Source: CAVQCA01 sp963710815 (lineage in GTDB: Bacteria > Pseudomonadota > Gammaproteobacteria > UBA9214). From it: a stretch of DNA of 64,000 nucleotides. The notes below the pieces were generated by a model. The model was not told where the DNA came from, did not search any database, and saw only the letters and a list, made by a program, of their open reading frames with translations. Position 1 is the stretch's first letter. Each line of letters opens with the position of its first letter. The stretch lies in the NCBI GenBank assembly GCA_963710815.1, contig CAVQCA010000059.1, forward strand, positions 1 through 64,000, read 5' to 3'. Positions 8,913-18,042 of this stretch are shown piece after piece. The position numbers and the translations under genes are program-made.

Positions 8913-9698
8913 TTACGGGCGACACGACGGGTGCCTGCCGAGTTGCAAGGCCTTCTGCTGCAGCCGCAGGGCGACCATCATATGGGCGTTCAGGTCCGTG
9001 ATGCGCGTGCTGTAGGAGGGGTGGGTGGACAGGAATTCGGGAGGCTGGCTCCCGCCCGCGCGGGTCATGTTTTTCCAGAGCTTGATGCTCTCGCGCGGAT
9101 TGAAGCCGGCCTTTGCCATCAGGTCCAGGCCGAGCTGGTCGGCCTCGCTTTCCTGGATACGTGAATAGGGCATGAGTATGCCGTACTGGGCGCCCACGCC
9201 GAGCAGCCCCATCAGGCTCTGGCCGGTGCCGGACTGCGGACTGGCGAGGGCGCCTATCAGCGCCACCCCCTGTTCCACCGCGAATTTCTGCGACACCCGC
9301 TCGTTGGAATGGTGGGAGAGGACATGCGCGACCTCGTGACCTATGACCGTGGCCAGTTGGTCCTGGTTTTCGGCCACCTTGAGCAGGCCGGTATTGACGC
9401 CGATCTTGTTGCCGGGGAGGGCGAAGGCATTGGCGTCCTTGTCCTCGAACACCACGATCTCCCAGCTGCCCTGGCCGACCTCGCGGGTGATGGCCCGCCC
9501 CACGCACTGGACGTAGGTGTTGGTCGTTGCGTCCCTGTCGACGGGCGTTTCCTTCTTGATGTTGGCGAACGCCTGCAGGCCCATTTGAGTCATCTCACTT
9601 TCCGGCATGAACATCAGCTGCGAGCGGCCGGTGGGTGAGGTGGCGCAACCCGCCAGCGTTACCAGCGTGATGACACCGCCGGCCAGGGTCCTGAACAT
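8913..9698 (-). CDS. M48-family lipoprotein metalloprotease
   Basis: The 261-residue product begins with a lipoprotein signal (LVTLAGC lipobox, so an acylated Cys after about 17 residues). It contains the zinc motif HEVAHVLSHH and the downstream ESEADQLG glutamate ligand, diagnostic of periplasmic M48 peptidases of the LoiP/YcaL type. These degrade misfolded outer-membrane proteins or lipoproteins. ATG 9698 follows GGAGATATCCC and is preferred over an ATG 15 bases upstream. It precedes nhaA by 20 bases, so the two probably form an envelope-stress operon. Confidence 0.9.
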   Translation of the reverse strand: MFRTLAGGVITLVTLAGCATSPTGRSQLMFMPESEMTQMGLQAFANIKKETPVDRDATTNTYVQCVGRAITREVGQGSWEIVVFEDKDANAFALPGNKIGVNTGLLKVAENQDQLATVIGHEVAHVLSHHSNERVSQKFAVEQGVALIGALASPQSGTGQSLMGLLGVGAQYGILMPYSRIQESEADQLGLDLMAKAGFNPRESIKLWKNMTRAGGSQPPEFLSTHPSYSTRITDLNAHMMVALRLQQKALQLGRHPSCRP

Positions 9699-9803
9699 GG
9701 GATATCTCCTCATTACGCAAGCGAGCGATTATAGTCAGTATCAATCGCCTGCACCAAGAGGATCAGCCGCCATGACCGATTTCGCCCCGCCAGTAAAGCC
9801 GTG

Positions 9804-10340
9804 ATGAAGCTTTACTGCCTGCGTCACGGCGAAACCAACTATAACCGCCTCGGGTTGTGCAATGACGATCCTGAGGTTGATGTCCACCTCACCCCCGAGG
9901 GCATCCGCCAGGCCCGGGCGGCGGCGCAACGGCTGCATGCGGTGCCGCTGGAGCGCATCATTACCTCGGAACTGCCGCGCACCCGGCAGACAGCGGACAT
10001 CGTCAACCGCGATCACCGGGTACCCGTGCAGGCGCATTCCGCGCTCAACGACGTCCGTACGGGTTTCGAGGGCCGGCCAGTGGCGGAGTATTTCGCCGCG
10101 ACCGGCAGTGACCGACTGCACCGGCGCATCAACGGCGGCGAATCGCTGCTCGATTACAAGCGGCGCGTGTCAGGTTTCGTCGAATGGCTTACCGTCCAGC
10201 CCGAGGAAACCGTGCTGGTCGTGGCGCACGAGGAGACGCTGCGGGTCTTCACCGTCATGTTCGGGTCGCTGCCTGATGCCGTCCTGCCGGATCTTCATTA
10301 TGGCAATGGCGAACTCATCGAATTCACACTCCAGTCCTGA
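9804..10340 (+). CDS. Histidine phosphatase family protein
   Basis: The product (about 178 residues) carries the phosphohistidine motif CLRHGETNYN near the N-terminus, SELPRTRQTA and a second catalytic histidine in VVAHEETLR, the hallmarks of the phosphoglycerate-mutase-like superfamily. Candidate roles include cobalamin alpha-ribazole phosphatase or a general sugar-phosphate phosphatase; context does not decide between them. GTG 9801 directly before the ATG is an alternative start. Confidence 0.88.
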   Translation: MKLYCLRHGETNYNRLGLCNDDPEVDVHLTPEGIRQARAAAQRLHAVPLERIITSELPRTRQTADIVNRDHRVPVQAHSALNDVRTGFEGRPVAEYFAATGSDRLHRRINGGESLLDYKRRVSGFVEWLTVQPEETVLVVAHEETLRVFTVMFGSLPDAVLPDLHYGNGELIEFTLQS

Positions 10341-10399
10341 TCCGGGCCATCTGCCCGGGACCTGATTCATAAGTAGATTACAGATGTTTATTTTAAATA

Positions 10400-10417
10400 C
10401 ATAAGATAAAATTTATG
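10400..10417. promoter_or_regulatory. AT-rich inverted repeat upstream of LysR gene
   Basis: CATAA (10400-10404) and TTATG (10413-10417) form an inverted repeat with an 8-base spacer, inside a strikingly AT-rich 60-base stretch directly before the LysR-type gene. LysR regulators commonly bind such sites and repress their own promoter. Assignment is by position only. Confidence 0.35.
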
Positions 10418-10439
10418 TTATTCCGACCCCGACCTGTCC

Positions 10440-11354
10440 ATGAACGTCACCTTCCGACAATTGAAAATATTCGAATCCGTGGCGCGGCAGCTCAGCTTTA
10501 CCCGTGCCTCGGAAGAGCTGCATCTCACGCAGCCGGCGGTTTCCATGCAGATCAAGCAGCTGGAGCTGGCGGTAGGATTGCCGCTGTTCGAACAGATCGG
10601 CAAGAAGATCTTTCTGACCGATGCCGGACGCGAGTTCGGCCGCTATGCCTCGGCGATTACCGCGCAGCTGCATGAACTCGACCAGGTGGTCGACGAGATG
10701 AAGGGGCTGAAGCGCGGGCGCCTGACCATCGCCGTGGCCAGCACCGCGAACTATTTCGTGCCGCGTCTGCTGGCGACCTTCTGCCAGCGCCACGGGGGCG
10801 CCGTCAGCGTGAGCCTGGATGTCACCAATCGCAAACAGCTGCTGAAGGGTCTGGTGGAGAACCGCAACGATCTCGTCATCATGGGCCAGCCGCCGGAAGG
10901 TATGGACCTGGTCGCGGAACACTTTCTTGAGAATCCGCTGGTCGTCATCGCCCCGCCGGATCATCCCCTCGCAGGTGAAAAGCGCATCCCGCCGGAAAGG
11001 TTGCGGGAGGAAACCTTCCTGGTGCGCGAGCAGGGCTCCGGCACACGCTCGGCGATGGAACGCTATTTCGCCGCCAACGACCTGCGACTCGCAACACCGA
11101 TGGAGATGAGCAGCAACGAGGCGATCAAGCAGGGCGTCGAGGCGGGTCTGGGGCTGGGGCTGGTCTCCCTGCATACCCTGGCGATGGAACTGGCGCTGGA
11201 AAAGCTTGTGGTTCTGGACGTCATCAAGTTCCCGATCATGCGTTACTGGTACATCGTGTACCGGGAAGGCAAGCGGTTGTCGCTGGTGGCGCAGAGTTTC
11301 CGGGAATTCGTTCTGCAGGAGGCGGCGCAACTGCTGCAGGCGCCCTCGCTGTGA
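10440..11354 (+). CDS. cbbR: LysR-family regulator, CbbR-like
   Basis: The 304-residue product has an N-terminal winged HTH (FRQLKIFESVARQLSFTRASEELHLTQPAVS) and a substrate-binding domain beginning GRLTIAVASTANYFVPRLLA. This wording is typical of CbbR, the activator of the Calvin-cycle cbb operon. RuBisCO genes are not adjacent, but phosphoribulokinase is at 40.5 kb, so a role in carbon-fixation control is plausible. It could also be another CbbR/CysB-like paralogue controlling an unseen target. Confidence 0.8.
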   Translation: MNVTFRQLKIFESVARQLSFTRASEELHLTQPAVSMQIKQLELAVGLPLFEQIGKKIFLTDAGREFGRYASAITAQLHELDQVVDEMKGLKRGRLTIAVASTANYFVPRLLATFCQRHGGAVSVSLDVTNRKQLLKGLVENRNDLVIMGQPPEGMDLVAEHFLENPLVVIAPPDHPLAGEKRIPPERLREETFLVREQGSGTRSAMERYFAANDLRLATPMEMSSNEAIKQGVEAGLGLGLVSLHTLAMELALEKLVVLDVIKFPIMRYWYIVYREGKRLSLVAQSFREFVLQEAAQLLQAPSL

Positions 11355-11366
11355 GGGTGGTCGATA

Positions 11367-12494
11367 TCAGGGTGTCAACCGGCCGCGGATCGTCTCGGCG
11401 ATCTGCAACGCGCTATCCGTGTCTTCGGCGAGACAGTTGATGTGCCCCATCTTGCGGCCCGGTCGGGCCTCCTGTTTTCCGTAGAGGTGCAGCTTGGCCT
11501 GTGGCTCCTCGAACACGGCTTCCCAGTGGGGATCGCCGCTGCTCCACAGGTCGCCCAGCAGATTGGTCATCACCACGGATGAGAGCAGTTGCGTATCTCC
11601 CGGGGGCAGGCCGCACATCATGCGCACCTGCTGCTCGAACTGCGAGGTCACGCAGGCGTCCACGGTGTAATGGCCGCTGTTATGCGGACGCGGCGTGATG
11701 GTGTTGATCAGCAGGTCTCCCTCTCCCGTCAGCAAAAACTCGGTGGAAAGCACCCCGCAGTATTCGAGTTCGTCCGCCAGATCGCATGCCAGCTCGATCG
11801 CCCCGTCCGCCGTCGCGGTGCTGATGTCCGCCGGCGCCAGTGACAGGTCCAGCACGCCCTTGCGGTAACGGTTTTCGACGACCGGGTAAACGGCGATTTC
11901 GCCTTCGATGCTGCGCGCCAGAATCACGGAGAGACGTTTTTCGACGAAGATTCTTTCTTCGAGCACGCAAGGCTGCTCGCCCATTTCCCGGAACGCCTCG
12001 ATCGCCTCGTCCAGGGTGCCTACCGCGCGGCGACCATGACCGGGATAACGCGGCTGCGCGATCTTCAGAATACCCGGCGCATCGAGTTCGGCCATGGCCT
12101 CCTCGAGATCATCGACCGTCTGGATGGGATAGAAGGCGACGGTAGGGAATTCGTGTTCGTCGAGGAAGTTCTTTTCCAGCAGGCAGTTCTGCGTCATGGC
12201 GAGAACTTCCGGTGCGGGGTGCGCCGGACAGTGGCGCTGCAGGCGGGAGAGGCTCTCGACCGGGATGTTCTCGAATTCACTGGTGATGGCGACGCAGGAG
12301 TCGCCCAGAATATCGAGTGCCGCGTGGTCGTGAAAATCGGCCTTGATGTGCTGATCGGCGATTTGTCCGGCCGGGCTGTGGGGGTCGGGGTCCAGAATGA
12401 TGACGCGATACCCCATGCTGCGGGCGGCGATGGTGAACATGCGGCCGAGCTGGCCGCCGCCGATCATGCCCAGCGTGGCATCGGGAAAGATCAT
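11367..12494 (-). CDS. purK: PurK, N5-CAIR synthetase with altered ATP-grasp residues
   Basis: PurK carboxylates aminoimidazole ribonucleotide using ATP and bicarbonate in purine synthesis. The 375-residue frame has the family N-terminus (IGGGQLGRM, TSEFENIP), LSVILARSIEGEIAVYPVVENRYR and a PRPHNSGHYT end. Two conserved places differ. The usual glycine-rich loop (FGYDGKGQ-like) reads PRYPGHGRRA, and the metal-binding Glu in NEIAPR reads NTITPR. The frame is intact, so this is substitution, not truncation. It may be a diverged or inactive copy. It overlaps purE by 4 bases. Confidence 0.88.
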   Translation of the reverse strand: MIFPDATLGMIGGGQLGRMFTIAARSMGYRVIILDPDPHSPAGQIADQHIKADFHDHAALDILGDSCVAITSEFENIPVESLSRLQRHCPAHPAPEVLAMTQNCLLEKNFLDEHEFPTVAFYPIQTVDDLEEAMAELDAPGILKIAQPRYPGHGRRAVGTLDEAIEAFREMGEQPCVLEERIFVEKRLSVILARSIEGEIAVYPVVENRYRKGVLDLSLAPADISTATADGAIELACDLADELEYCGVLSTEFLLTGEGDLLINTITPRPHNSGHYTVDACVTSQFEQQVRMMCGLPPGDTQLLSSVVMTNLLGDLWSSGDPHWEAVFEEPQAKLHLYGKQEARPGRKMGHINCLAEDTDSALQIAETIRGRLTP

Positions 12495-12982
12495 TGCGGC
12501 GGCAGCTTCATGTTGCGGACTGTCTCTTCCTGCTCACTGCGGAAATCCTGCAGCCTGGCTGCCATTCCGGCATCGGTGACGGCAATCATGCTCACGGCGT
12601 ACAGCGCGGCGTTGGCGGCGCCGGCCTCGCCGATGGAGAAAGTGGCCACCGGGATGCCTTTGGGCATCTGCACCGTGGACAGCAGCGAGTCCATGCCATT
12701 GAGGTATTTGGACGGGATGGGGACACCAAGCACCGGCAGCGTGGTCTTGGCGGCGAGCACACCGGCGAGGTGGGCGGCGCCCCCGGCCCCGGCGATGGCG
12801 CAGACAAAGCCGCGCGATCGCAGTCCTTCGGCGTATTCCACCAGCAGATCGGTAGCGCGATGCGCTGAGATGACCCTGGCTTCGCAGGGGATGCCGAATT
12901 TCTCCAGCATCTCGACCGCCGGCTTCATGATCTCCCAGTCGCTGCTGCTGCCCATGATGACGGCGACCTGTGCTTTGTTCAT
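12491..12982 (-). CDS. purE: PurE, N5-CAIR mutase
   Basis: PurE (class I) rearranges N5-carboxyaminoimidazole ribonucleotide to CAIR in de novo purine synthesis. The 163-residue product shows MGSSSDWEIM, the SAHR histidine motif and IAGAGGAAHLAGVLAAKT, all active-site segments. Its 3' end overlaps purK (ATGA), the usual purEK coupling. purC lies just upstream on the opposite strand, so the 168-base gap probably holds divergent purine promoters. Confidence 0.95.
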   Translation of the reverse strand: MNKAQVAVIMGSSSDWEIMKPAVEMLEKFGIPCEARVISAHRATDLLVEYAEGLRSRGFVCAIAGAGGAAHLAGVLAAKTTLPVLGVPIPSKYLNGMDSLLSTVQMPKGIPVATFSIGEAGAANAALYAVSMIAVTDAGMAARLQDFRSEQEETVRNMKLPPQ

Positions 12983-13150
12983 GCGCTTGCCTTGTAAATC
13001 CCTGGTTGAAGATCGGGCATTCTACCATCCCCGGAACGCCTGCGGGCAATCCCCTGGCGTGCTCTTCCGCCCGACGCGGAGGCTTCATAAACAGGGACGA
13101 TGGCGGGTAGAATGTCCGCTTTGTGCCGGAATCGCCCGAGAGACCTCACC

Positions 13151-14035
13151 ATGAAGGACGTACTGTTTGAAAGCTGCCTGAAATCCCTGCCGCTGCTCCA
13201 CCGTGGCAAGGTGCGCGATATCTACACCGTCGGCGATGAGCACCTGCTGATCGTCACCACGGACCGCCTGTCGGCCTTCGACGTGGTGCTGCCCGATCCG
13301 ATACCCGGCAAGGGCGCGGTGCTGACCGCGGTGGCCGGTTTCTGGTTTGACTACACCCGCGACCTGGTTCCCAACCACCTGGCCGCGATGCCGCTCGAGC
13401 AGGCGGTGCCGGATGCGCGGGAGCGCGCCGACATCGAGGGCCGCGCCATCGTGGTGAAAAAGCTCAAGGCGCTGCCGGTGGAGGCCATCGTGCGCGGCTA
13501 CCTGATCGGATCGGGATGGAAGGATTACCAAACAACCGGGCAGGTGTGCGGCATCCCGCTGCCACCGGGACTGCAGATGGCCGATCGCCTGCCGGAACCG
13601 CTCTACACGCCCTCGACCAAGGCGGCGCTTGGCGACCATGACGAGAACATCAACTACGAGCAGACCGTAACGCTGCTGGGCGCCGAACTGGCGGAACAGG
13701 TCCGTGAGGTGAGCCTGGCGATCTACCGCCGCTGCGCCGCCTATGCCCTGGAACGCGGCATCATTATCGCCGACACCAAGTTCGAGTTCGGTACCGACGT
13801 GAACAGGGGGCTGGTGCTGATCGATGAAATCCTCACCCCGGATTCCTCGCGGTTCTGGCCGGCGGACAGCTACGCGCCCGGCACCAGTCCGGCAAGTTTC
13901 GACAAACAGTATGTGCGCGACTACCTGGAGACGCTGGATTGGGACAAGACACCACCCGGCCCGAAGCTCCCTCCGGAGGTGATCGCCAGGACGTCGGAGA
14001 AATACCGCGAGGCGCAGCGGCGACTGACCTCTTGA
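13151..14035 (+). CDS. purC: SAICAR synthetase PurC
   Basis: PurC ligates aspartate to CAIR with ATP in purine synthesis. The 294-residue product has GKVRDIYTVGD, TTDRLSAFDVVLPDPIPGKG, VRGYLIGSGWKDY, DTKFEFG and DEILTPDSSRFW, which match the longer plant/yeast-like PurC form found in many proteobacteria. ATG 13151 gives the usual start; an upstream open extension has no support. It is divergent from purE. Confidence 0.96.
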   Translation: MKDVLFESCLKSLPLLHRGKVRDIYTVGDEHLLIVTTDRLSAFDVVLPDPIPGKGAVLTAVAGFWFDYTRDLVPNHLAAMPLEQAVPDARERADIEGRAIVVKKLKALPVEAIVRGYLIGSGWKDYQTTGQVCGIPLPPGLQMADRLPEPLYTPSTKAALGDHDENINYEQTVTLLGAELAEQVREVSLAIYRRCAAYALERGIIIADTKFEFGTDVNRGLVLIDEILTPDSSRFWPADSYAPGTSPASFDKQYVRDYLETLDWDKTPPGPKLPPEVIARTSEKYREAQRRLTS

Positions 14036-14087
14036 GCGAGTGTTTCCGCCGGAACACCCTGTCTTTTGATTGCTTCGAATTACTTAA

Positions 14088-14160
14088 ATAGCCACGAAAA
14101 CACACGGAACAGCACGGAAAGATTCTGAATGCGCTTTTTAGCACATGGTTTCGTGGCGAT
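14088..14160. repeat. Dispersed inverted repeat, family 1 (CCACGGAA type)
   Basis: Imperfect hairpin just after purC: left arm ATAGCCACGAAAACACACGG, right arm ending TTTCGTGGCGAT. The same arm sequences recur at 17980-18034, 42483-42664 and 47034-47104, always between genes. It may act in transcript termination or stability. Confidence 0.7.
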
Positions 14161-14283
14161 ATTCGGTATCGCGCAAATGATATCCCGGGTGTCATGAATC
14201 AAAGGTAAGTCCTATGATTGCATATCCATGCGTATGTTCAGTCAAACACGACTGATAGTTCGATCCAACGGGAGGTGAAAATC

Positions 14284-14673
14284 ATGTACGGATTCAATGT
14301 TACGGTTCCCGGCACACTGCAGCAGGTCGAGGAGCGAGTGCGAGCGGAACTCCAGAAGGAAGGATTCGGCGTGCTGACTGAGATCGATCTGGCCGCCACC
14401 CTGAAGAAAAAGCTCGGCGTGGAGCACCGACCCTATCGCATCCTCGGCGCCTGCAACCCGGTGCTGGCGAACCAGGCGATACAGGCCGATCTCGACATCG
14501 GCCTGCTGCTGCCCTGCAATGTGGTGGTGCGTGAGGAAGAGGACGGTTCGATCATCGTCGGTTTCATGGACCCCGCCGCCGTGCTGAAACTCGTCGACCG
14601 GGCGGATATCGATGTCGTGGCCCGCGAGGTGCGCGGCCGTCTGGAGCGCGTGCGGGATGCCCTGCTCGGCTGA
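14284..14673 (+). CDS. DUF302 family protein
   Basis: A 129-residue cytosolic DUF302 protein: LQQVEERVRAELQKEGFGVLTEIDLAATLKKKLG, LGACNPVLANQAI and LLPCNVVVRE are the family signatures. The family's function is unknown; some structures show a dimeric alpha/beta fold. ATG 14284 is preceded by GGGAGGTGAAAATC, a strong ribosome site, so an upstream extension is not used. Intergenic inverted repeats lie on both sides. It is one of three DUF302 domains in the window. Confidence 0.88.
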   Translation: MYGFNVTVPGTLQQVEERVRAELQKEGFGVLTEIDLAATLKKKLGVEHRPYRILGACNPVLANQAIQADLDIGLLLPCNVVVREEEDGSIIVGFMDPAAVLKLVDRADIDVVAREVRGRLERVRDALLG

Positions 14674-14705
14674 TATCGGGCCCCAGTGCCAATCATGAAA
14701 TATAC

Positions 14706-14788
14706 TCACCGCAAAGGCGCAAAGAACGTAAAGTGTTCAATTGATTTCATTAAAGAATTTCTCTGCGTCCTTTGCGTCTCTGCGGTGA
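14706..14788. repeat. Dispersed inverted repeat, family 2 (CACCGCAAAGG type)
   Basis: Arms TCACCGCAAAGGCGCAAAG and CTTTGCGTCTCTGCGGTGA enclose an AT-rich core that contains AAGTGTTCAATTGATTTCAT. The core recurs inverted at about 21989-22015, and the arms recur at 21958-22075 and 46399-46482. Confidence 0.75.
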
Positions 14789-14945
14789 ATTCGGCGTTTA
14801 TGGGTGACCGACAGTCCCGCACATCCCTCCTGCTCCTGAGACATCATTGTGTAGTTCGTTGTTAAAGCAGGCTTTATAGGGCCGAAAATCGGGCAGCCTC
14901 ACGGGGCCATGCGTTACTTGCGCTCGCGCGCTACACTTGACGGCA

Positions 14946-15278
14946 ATGATGATCCCGCGAACCTCACTGCCGTTTCATGACGCCTCGGTCCCGCTGCGGC
15001 ACCGGGCGCCGTTGCATGACGAGCAGGGGAGGCCATTGAGCGATTTCATGGTGATCGTTCCGGGCTTGAAGCACAAACCGCAGAGCCTGATCAGCCAGAC
15101 GGTCAGTGACATGCATCTGGCGCTGGCGCAGTTCAGTCATGCCGTCGTGTTCGCCGAGTTCAATATCAAGCTGAACCTGCTCTGGGTGTCCATCCGGCCC
15201 ATCCCGCGCGTCCGCTACGAGATAGTGGGTGCGATTCAGGAATACGTGCCGGAGGCGAAACTCGTTTCCCATCCCTGA
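14946..15278 (+). CDS. Hypothetical protein, 110 aa
   Basis: The product is a soluble protein with FMVIVPGLKHKPQ, VVFAEFNIKLNLLWVSIRPIP and a basic C-terminus. The composition looks coding, and no motif, signal or membrane segment is present. Two ATGs (14946, 14949) and a TTG nine bases upstream compete as starts. A TACACT element lies directly upstream and could be a -10 box, giving a very short leader. It converges on gshA. Function unknown. Confidence 0.65.
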   Translation: MMIPRTSLPFHDASVPLRHRAPLHDEQGRPLSDFMVIVPGLKHKPQSLISQTVSDMHLALAQFSHAVVFAEFNIKLNLLWVSIRPIPRVRYEIVGAIQEYVPEAKLVSHP

Positions 15279-15340
15279 CGCGGCTGTAAAACCGCGCCGC
15301 GAACAGAGGAGCCGCGAACCCCTGGCGCGGGGTGCGGGCC

Positions 15341-16906
15341 TCAGGGTTTCTGCGCGAAATAGTCCTGCAGGAACTCGTCGAATGAGCGGGTGTCGGCCGC
15401 CTCGAGTTTTTCCTGATCGCGCACGGATTTGACCACGGAGGTCTCGATCGCATAGAAACGCTCCGGGTCGCGCGGCAGCCCCAGGAAATAATCCCGGTGC
15501 TGTTGCGACATACGGTTGGCGAAGTCGAAATAGCCCTCGCCGTGTTCGCGCATATCCTCCAGGATCTGTGCGGATGGCGTCCGTTCCGGATCCGCGATCG
15601 CATCCATCTGCGCGCGCACGGTATCCTGGTAAGGGGTTGCGGATTCCCCCGCATCGAGCAGGACGGCGATTTCCACCATGGCCTCGCAGATTTCTCCCGC
15701 CCACTGTTTCAGGGTGACCGGCCTGCCATCGCGCCGCAGTTCCAGCCCCGGTTCCCGTCCCCGGTAGCAAACCGCGGCCAGGTTGTAGTCGATCTCGCCG
15801 GTGTCTTCGGCGCTGATCAACGGGCTTTCCTGAAACAGGCACAGGGCTGTCAGGGCTTCCGCGAACCGGCACTGTTGCTCGCTGATTCCCAATGGGTCAT
15901 AGACGTCGATGTCCATGGAGCGCAGTTCGATATAGCGTACGCCGCGCCGCTTGAGTGCCAGCGTCGGTTTTTCCATGAACTCGGGGACCTGTTTCGGGCG
16001 CACCGAGCTGTAGTATTCGTTCTCGATCTGCAGGATATTGGGGTTGAGCTGCCGGTATTCGCCATCGACCTTTACCCCGATTTTTTCATGGCTGGGGCAG
16101 GGGGTTTCGATGGCGTTTGTCAGGGTCTCGACATAGACATCGAGATTGTCATAACTCGCCTTGAAGCCGTCGTTGTTCTCGTGCCTGTTCTGGTAGCCGA
16201 TATCGCACATGCGCAGGGAGGTTGCATGGGGTCCATAATAGGTGCTTTCGTTGAAGGACTCGAGAACGGTCGGCCTGCCGCACATGAAGGATTTGCAGAT
16301 GGCGGGCGAGTTGCCGAACAGATAGGGGGTCAGCCAGCCGACGCGCTGGAGATTGCGGATGACCCCGAAGTAACCATCGGAGATGAAATCCCTGGCCGGG
16401 CGGGGGTCTTTCAGTACGTCCTGGTAGACGGGCCAGAGATCCTCCGCAAAGGAATAGTTGAAGTGCGCGCCGGCGATGACCTGCATCATGCGCCCGTAAC
16501 GGTGCCCCAGTCCGCGACGGTAAACCGTTTTCATGAAACCCGCATTGGAAATGCCGTACTGCGCGATGGGAATACTCTCTTCCCCTTCGACCACGCAGGG
16601 CATGCTGGAACACCAAAGCAATTCACGGTCGATTTTCGCATAGACGAACTGTTCCAGCTCGCGCAGGAATGCCAGCGCCTCCACCGGACCCGATAGCGGC
16701 GGGGTGATGAATTCCAGCAGCGCTTCGGAGTAGTCCGTGGTGATCCACGGGTGGGTCAGCGCTGACCCCAGCACAGCGGGGTGCGGAGTCTGCGCGATGC
16801 TGCCATCCGGGCCGACGCGCAGGCTTTCCTTCTCCAGTCCGGTTTTCCCCTGTGTGAGGGCGGTTTCTCCGCCGGCGTTGATGAATGCTGACAGGCGCTT
16901 GTGCAT
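15341..16906 (-). CDS. gshA: Glutamate-cysteine ligase GshA
   Basis: GshA joins glutamate and cysteine with ATP, the first step of glutathione synthesis. The long product (about 521 residues from ATG 16906; an upstream ATG at 16972 is possible) shows GLEKESLRVG, TTDYSEALLEFITPP, GAHFNYSF, FMCGRP and YIELRSMDIDVYDP, characteristic of the proteobacterial GshA type. gshB is not adjacent. The C-terminal end is a normal acidic helix. Confidence 0.95.
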   Translation of the reverse strand: MHKRLSAFINAGGETALTQGKTGLEKESLRVGPDGSIAQTPHPAVLGSALTHPWITTDYSEALLEFITPPLSGPVEALAFLRELEQFVYAKIDRELLWCSSMPCVVEGEESIPIAQYGISNAGFMKTVYRRGLGHRYGRMMQVIAGAHFNYSFAEDLWPVYQDVLKDPRPARDFISDGYFGVIRNLQRVGWLTPYLFGNSPAICKSFMCGRPTVLESFNESTYYGPHATSLRMCDIGYQNRHENNDGFKASYDNLDVYVETLTNAIETPCPSHEKIGVKVDGEYRQLNPNILQIENEYYSSVRPKQVPEFMEKPTLALKRRGVRYIELRSMDIDVYDPLGISEQQCRFAEALTALCLFQESPLISAEDTGEIDYNLAAVCYRGREPGLELRRDGRPVTLKQWAGEICEAMVEIAVLLDAGESATPYQDTVRAQMDAIADPERTPSAQILEDMREHGEGYFDFANRMSQQHRDYFLGLPRDPERFYAIETSVVKSVRDQEKLEAADTRSFDEFLQDYFAQKP

Positions 16907-17180
16907 GGGTGTGAACAAGGGGGTGATTCCTGGGCGGTATGATGCCCCGCCGGGCGTGCTGGCGGCGTGCATGGTCCTGCTTCGGTGTGGTACCTTAACA
17001 GAAAAGCGATGTTAGACGAATGATTATAATTACTGATTGGCCGGGATGGATATTACCGGAACAAACTCCTGAATCATGCCGGGTATCGAAAACGAGACCA
17101 CGAAATCAATAGCCGGTATCCCGGCCACGTCTCGTCAGCTGTTGCAGAAGTTATATAAGCATTATAAGCGGAGTTGCAGG

Positions 17181-17942
17181 ATGACACGCAAAGCCAGGCA
17201 GCCAACGGTGGAAGAGATCAGGATATCCTGCAGCAACTGCAGTCTGGCGGAACTCTGCCTGCCGCACGGTTTGACGGAAGCCGAACTGGCGCAGCTGGAG
17301 AAGATCGTCAAACGCAGGCCACCGCTGCAACCCGGGCAGCATCTGTACCGCGTCGGCGATTCGAGCCTCTGCCTGTACGCAGTGCGCTCCGGTACGCTGA
17401 AATCCTATAACACCACGGATGACGGCGATGAACAGGTCCTCGGGTTTACCTTGCCCGGCGAAATGGTCGGATTCGATGGTCTGAGCGACGGCCACTATAC
17501 CAGCAACAGCGTGGTGCTGGAGACCTCCTGCGTCTGTTCTCTGCCCTACGAACGCCTGGAAGAACTGTGTCATTCCACACCGGGACTCCACAAGCAGATC
17601 ATGCGCCTGGTCGGCCGTGAGATCACTCTGGATCACCAGATGCTGCTGCTGCTCGGCAAGCGCAATGCCGAAGAGCGTCTGGCGACCTTTCTGGTCAGTC
17701 TGTCGAAGCGCTTCCACGCGCGCGGTCTGTCCGCGACCGAGTTCAACCTGCCCATGTCACGCCAGGACATCGGCAACTACCTGGGGCTCGCCATCGAAAC
17801 GGTCAGCCGCCTGTTCGCGCATTTCCAGGAACAGAACCTGCTCACGGTGAACCGGCGGCGTGTGGTCCTGCATGACCTCGACCGGCTGGCGGGAAGAATC
17901 GAAGGTTACCCGAAGGGTTCCGTCTCCGTTCGACCGGCCTGA
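17181..17942 (+). CDS. fnr: FNR-type oxygen-sensing regulator
   Basis: FNR carries an oxygen-labile [4Fe-4S] cluster and activates or represses anaerobic genes. The 253-residue product has N-terminal cysteines C17, C20 and C26 in CSNCSLAELC, plus a fourth Cys (C117 or C119) in the sensory domain. It also has a cyclic-nucleotide-type beta roll and a C-terminal Crp HTH whose recognition helix reads IETVSRLF. That helix keeps the Glu, Ser and Arg that read TTGAT half-sites. ATG 17181 gives the normal N-terminus. FNR boxes found in this window are its likely targets. Confidence 0.93.
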   Translation: MTRKARQPTVEEIRISCSNCSLAELCLPHGLTEAELAQLEKIVKRRPPLQPGQHLYRVGDSSLCLYAVRSGTLKSYNTTDDGDEQVLGFTLPGEMVGFDGLSDGHYTSNSVVLETSCVCSLPYERLEELCHSTPGLHKQIMRLVGREITLDHQMLLLLGKRNAEERLATFLVSLSKRFHARGLSATEFNLPMSRQDIGNYLGLAIETVSRLFAHFQEQNLLTVNRRRVVLHDLDRLAGRIEGYPKGSVSVRPA

Positions 17943-17979
17943 GGCTCCTGGATGGAATGGTGCCTGATCACATCCCTTT

Positions 17980-18034
17980 GGCCACAGAATCACAAGGAAT
18001 ACAGGCTTTTCTTTCCGTGTGCTTCCGTGGCTAT
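17980..18034. repeat. Dispersed inverted repeat, family 1
   Basis: Imperfect hairpin GGCCACAGAATCACAAGGAA to TTCCGTGTGCTTCCGTGGC between fnr and hemN, which converge here. It may serve as a shared terminator-like structure. Confidence 0.65.
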
Positions 18035-18042
18035 TTATCGGG

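Noticed and set aside
7705..9507. A 600-codon frame joining an Arg/Pro-rich N-terminus to NhaA
   Set aside because: The first 205 codons are a shadow of the M48 protease read in another frame. NhaA starts at 8892 with a good ribosome site.
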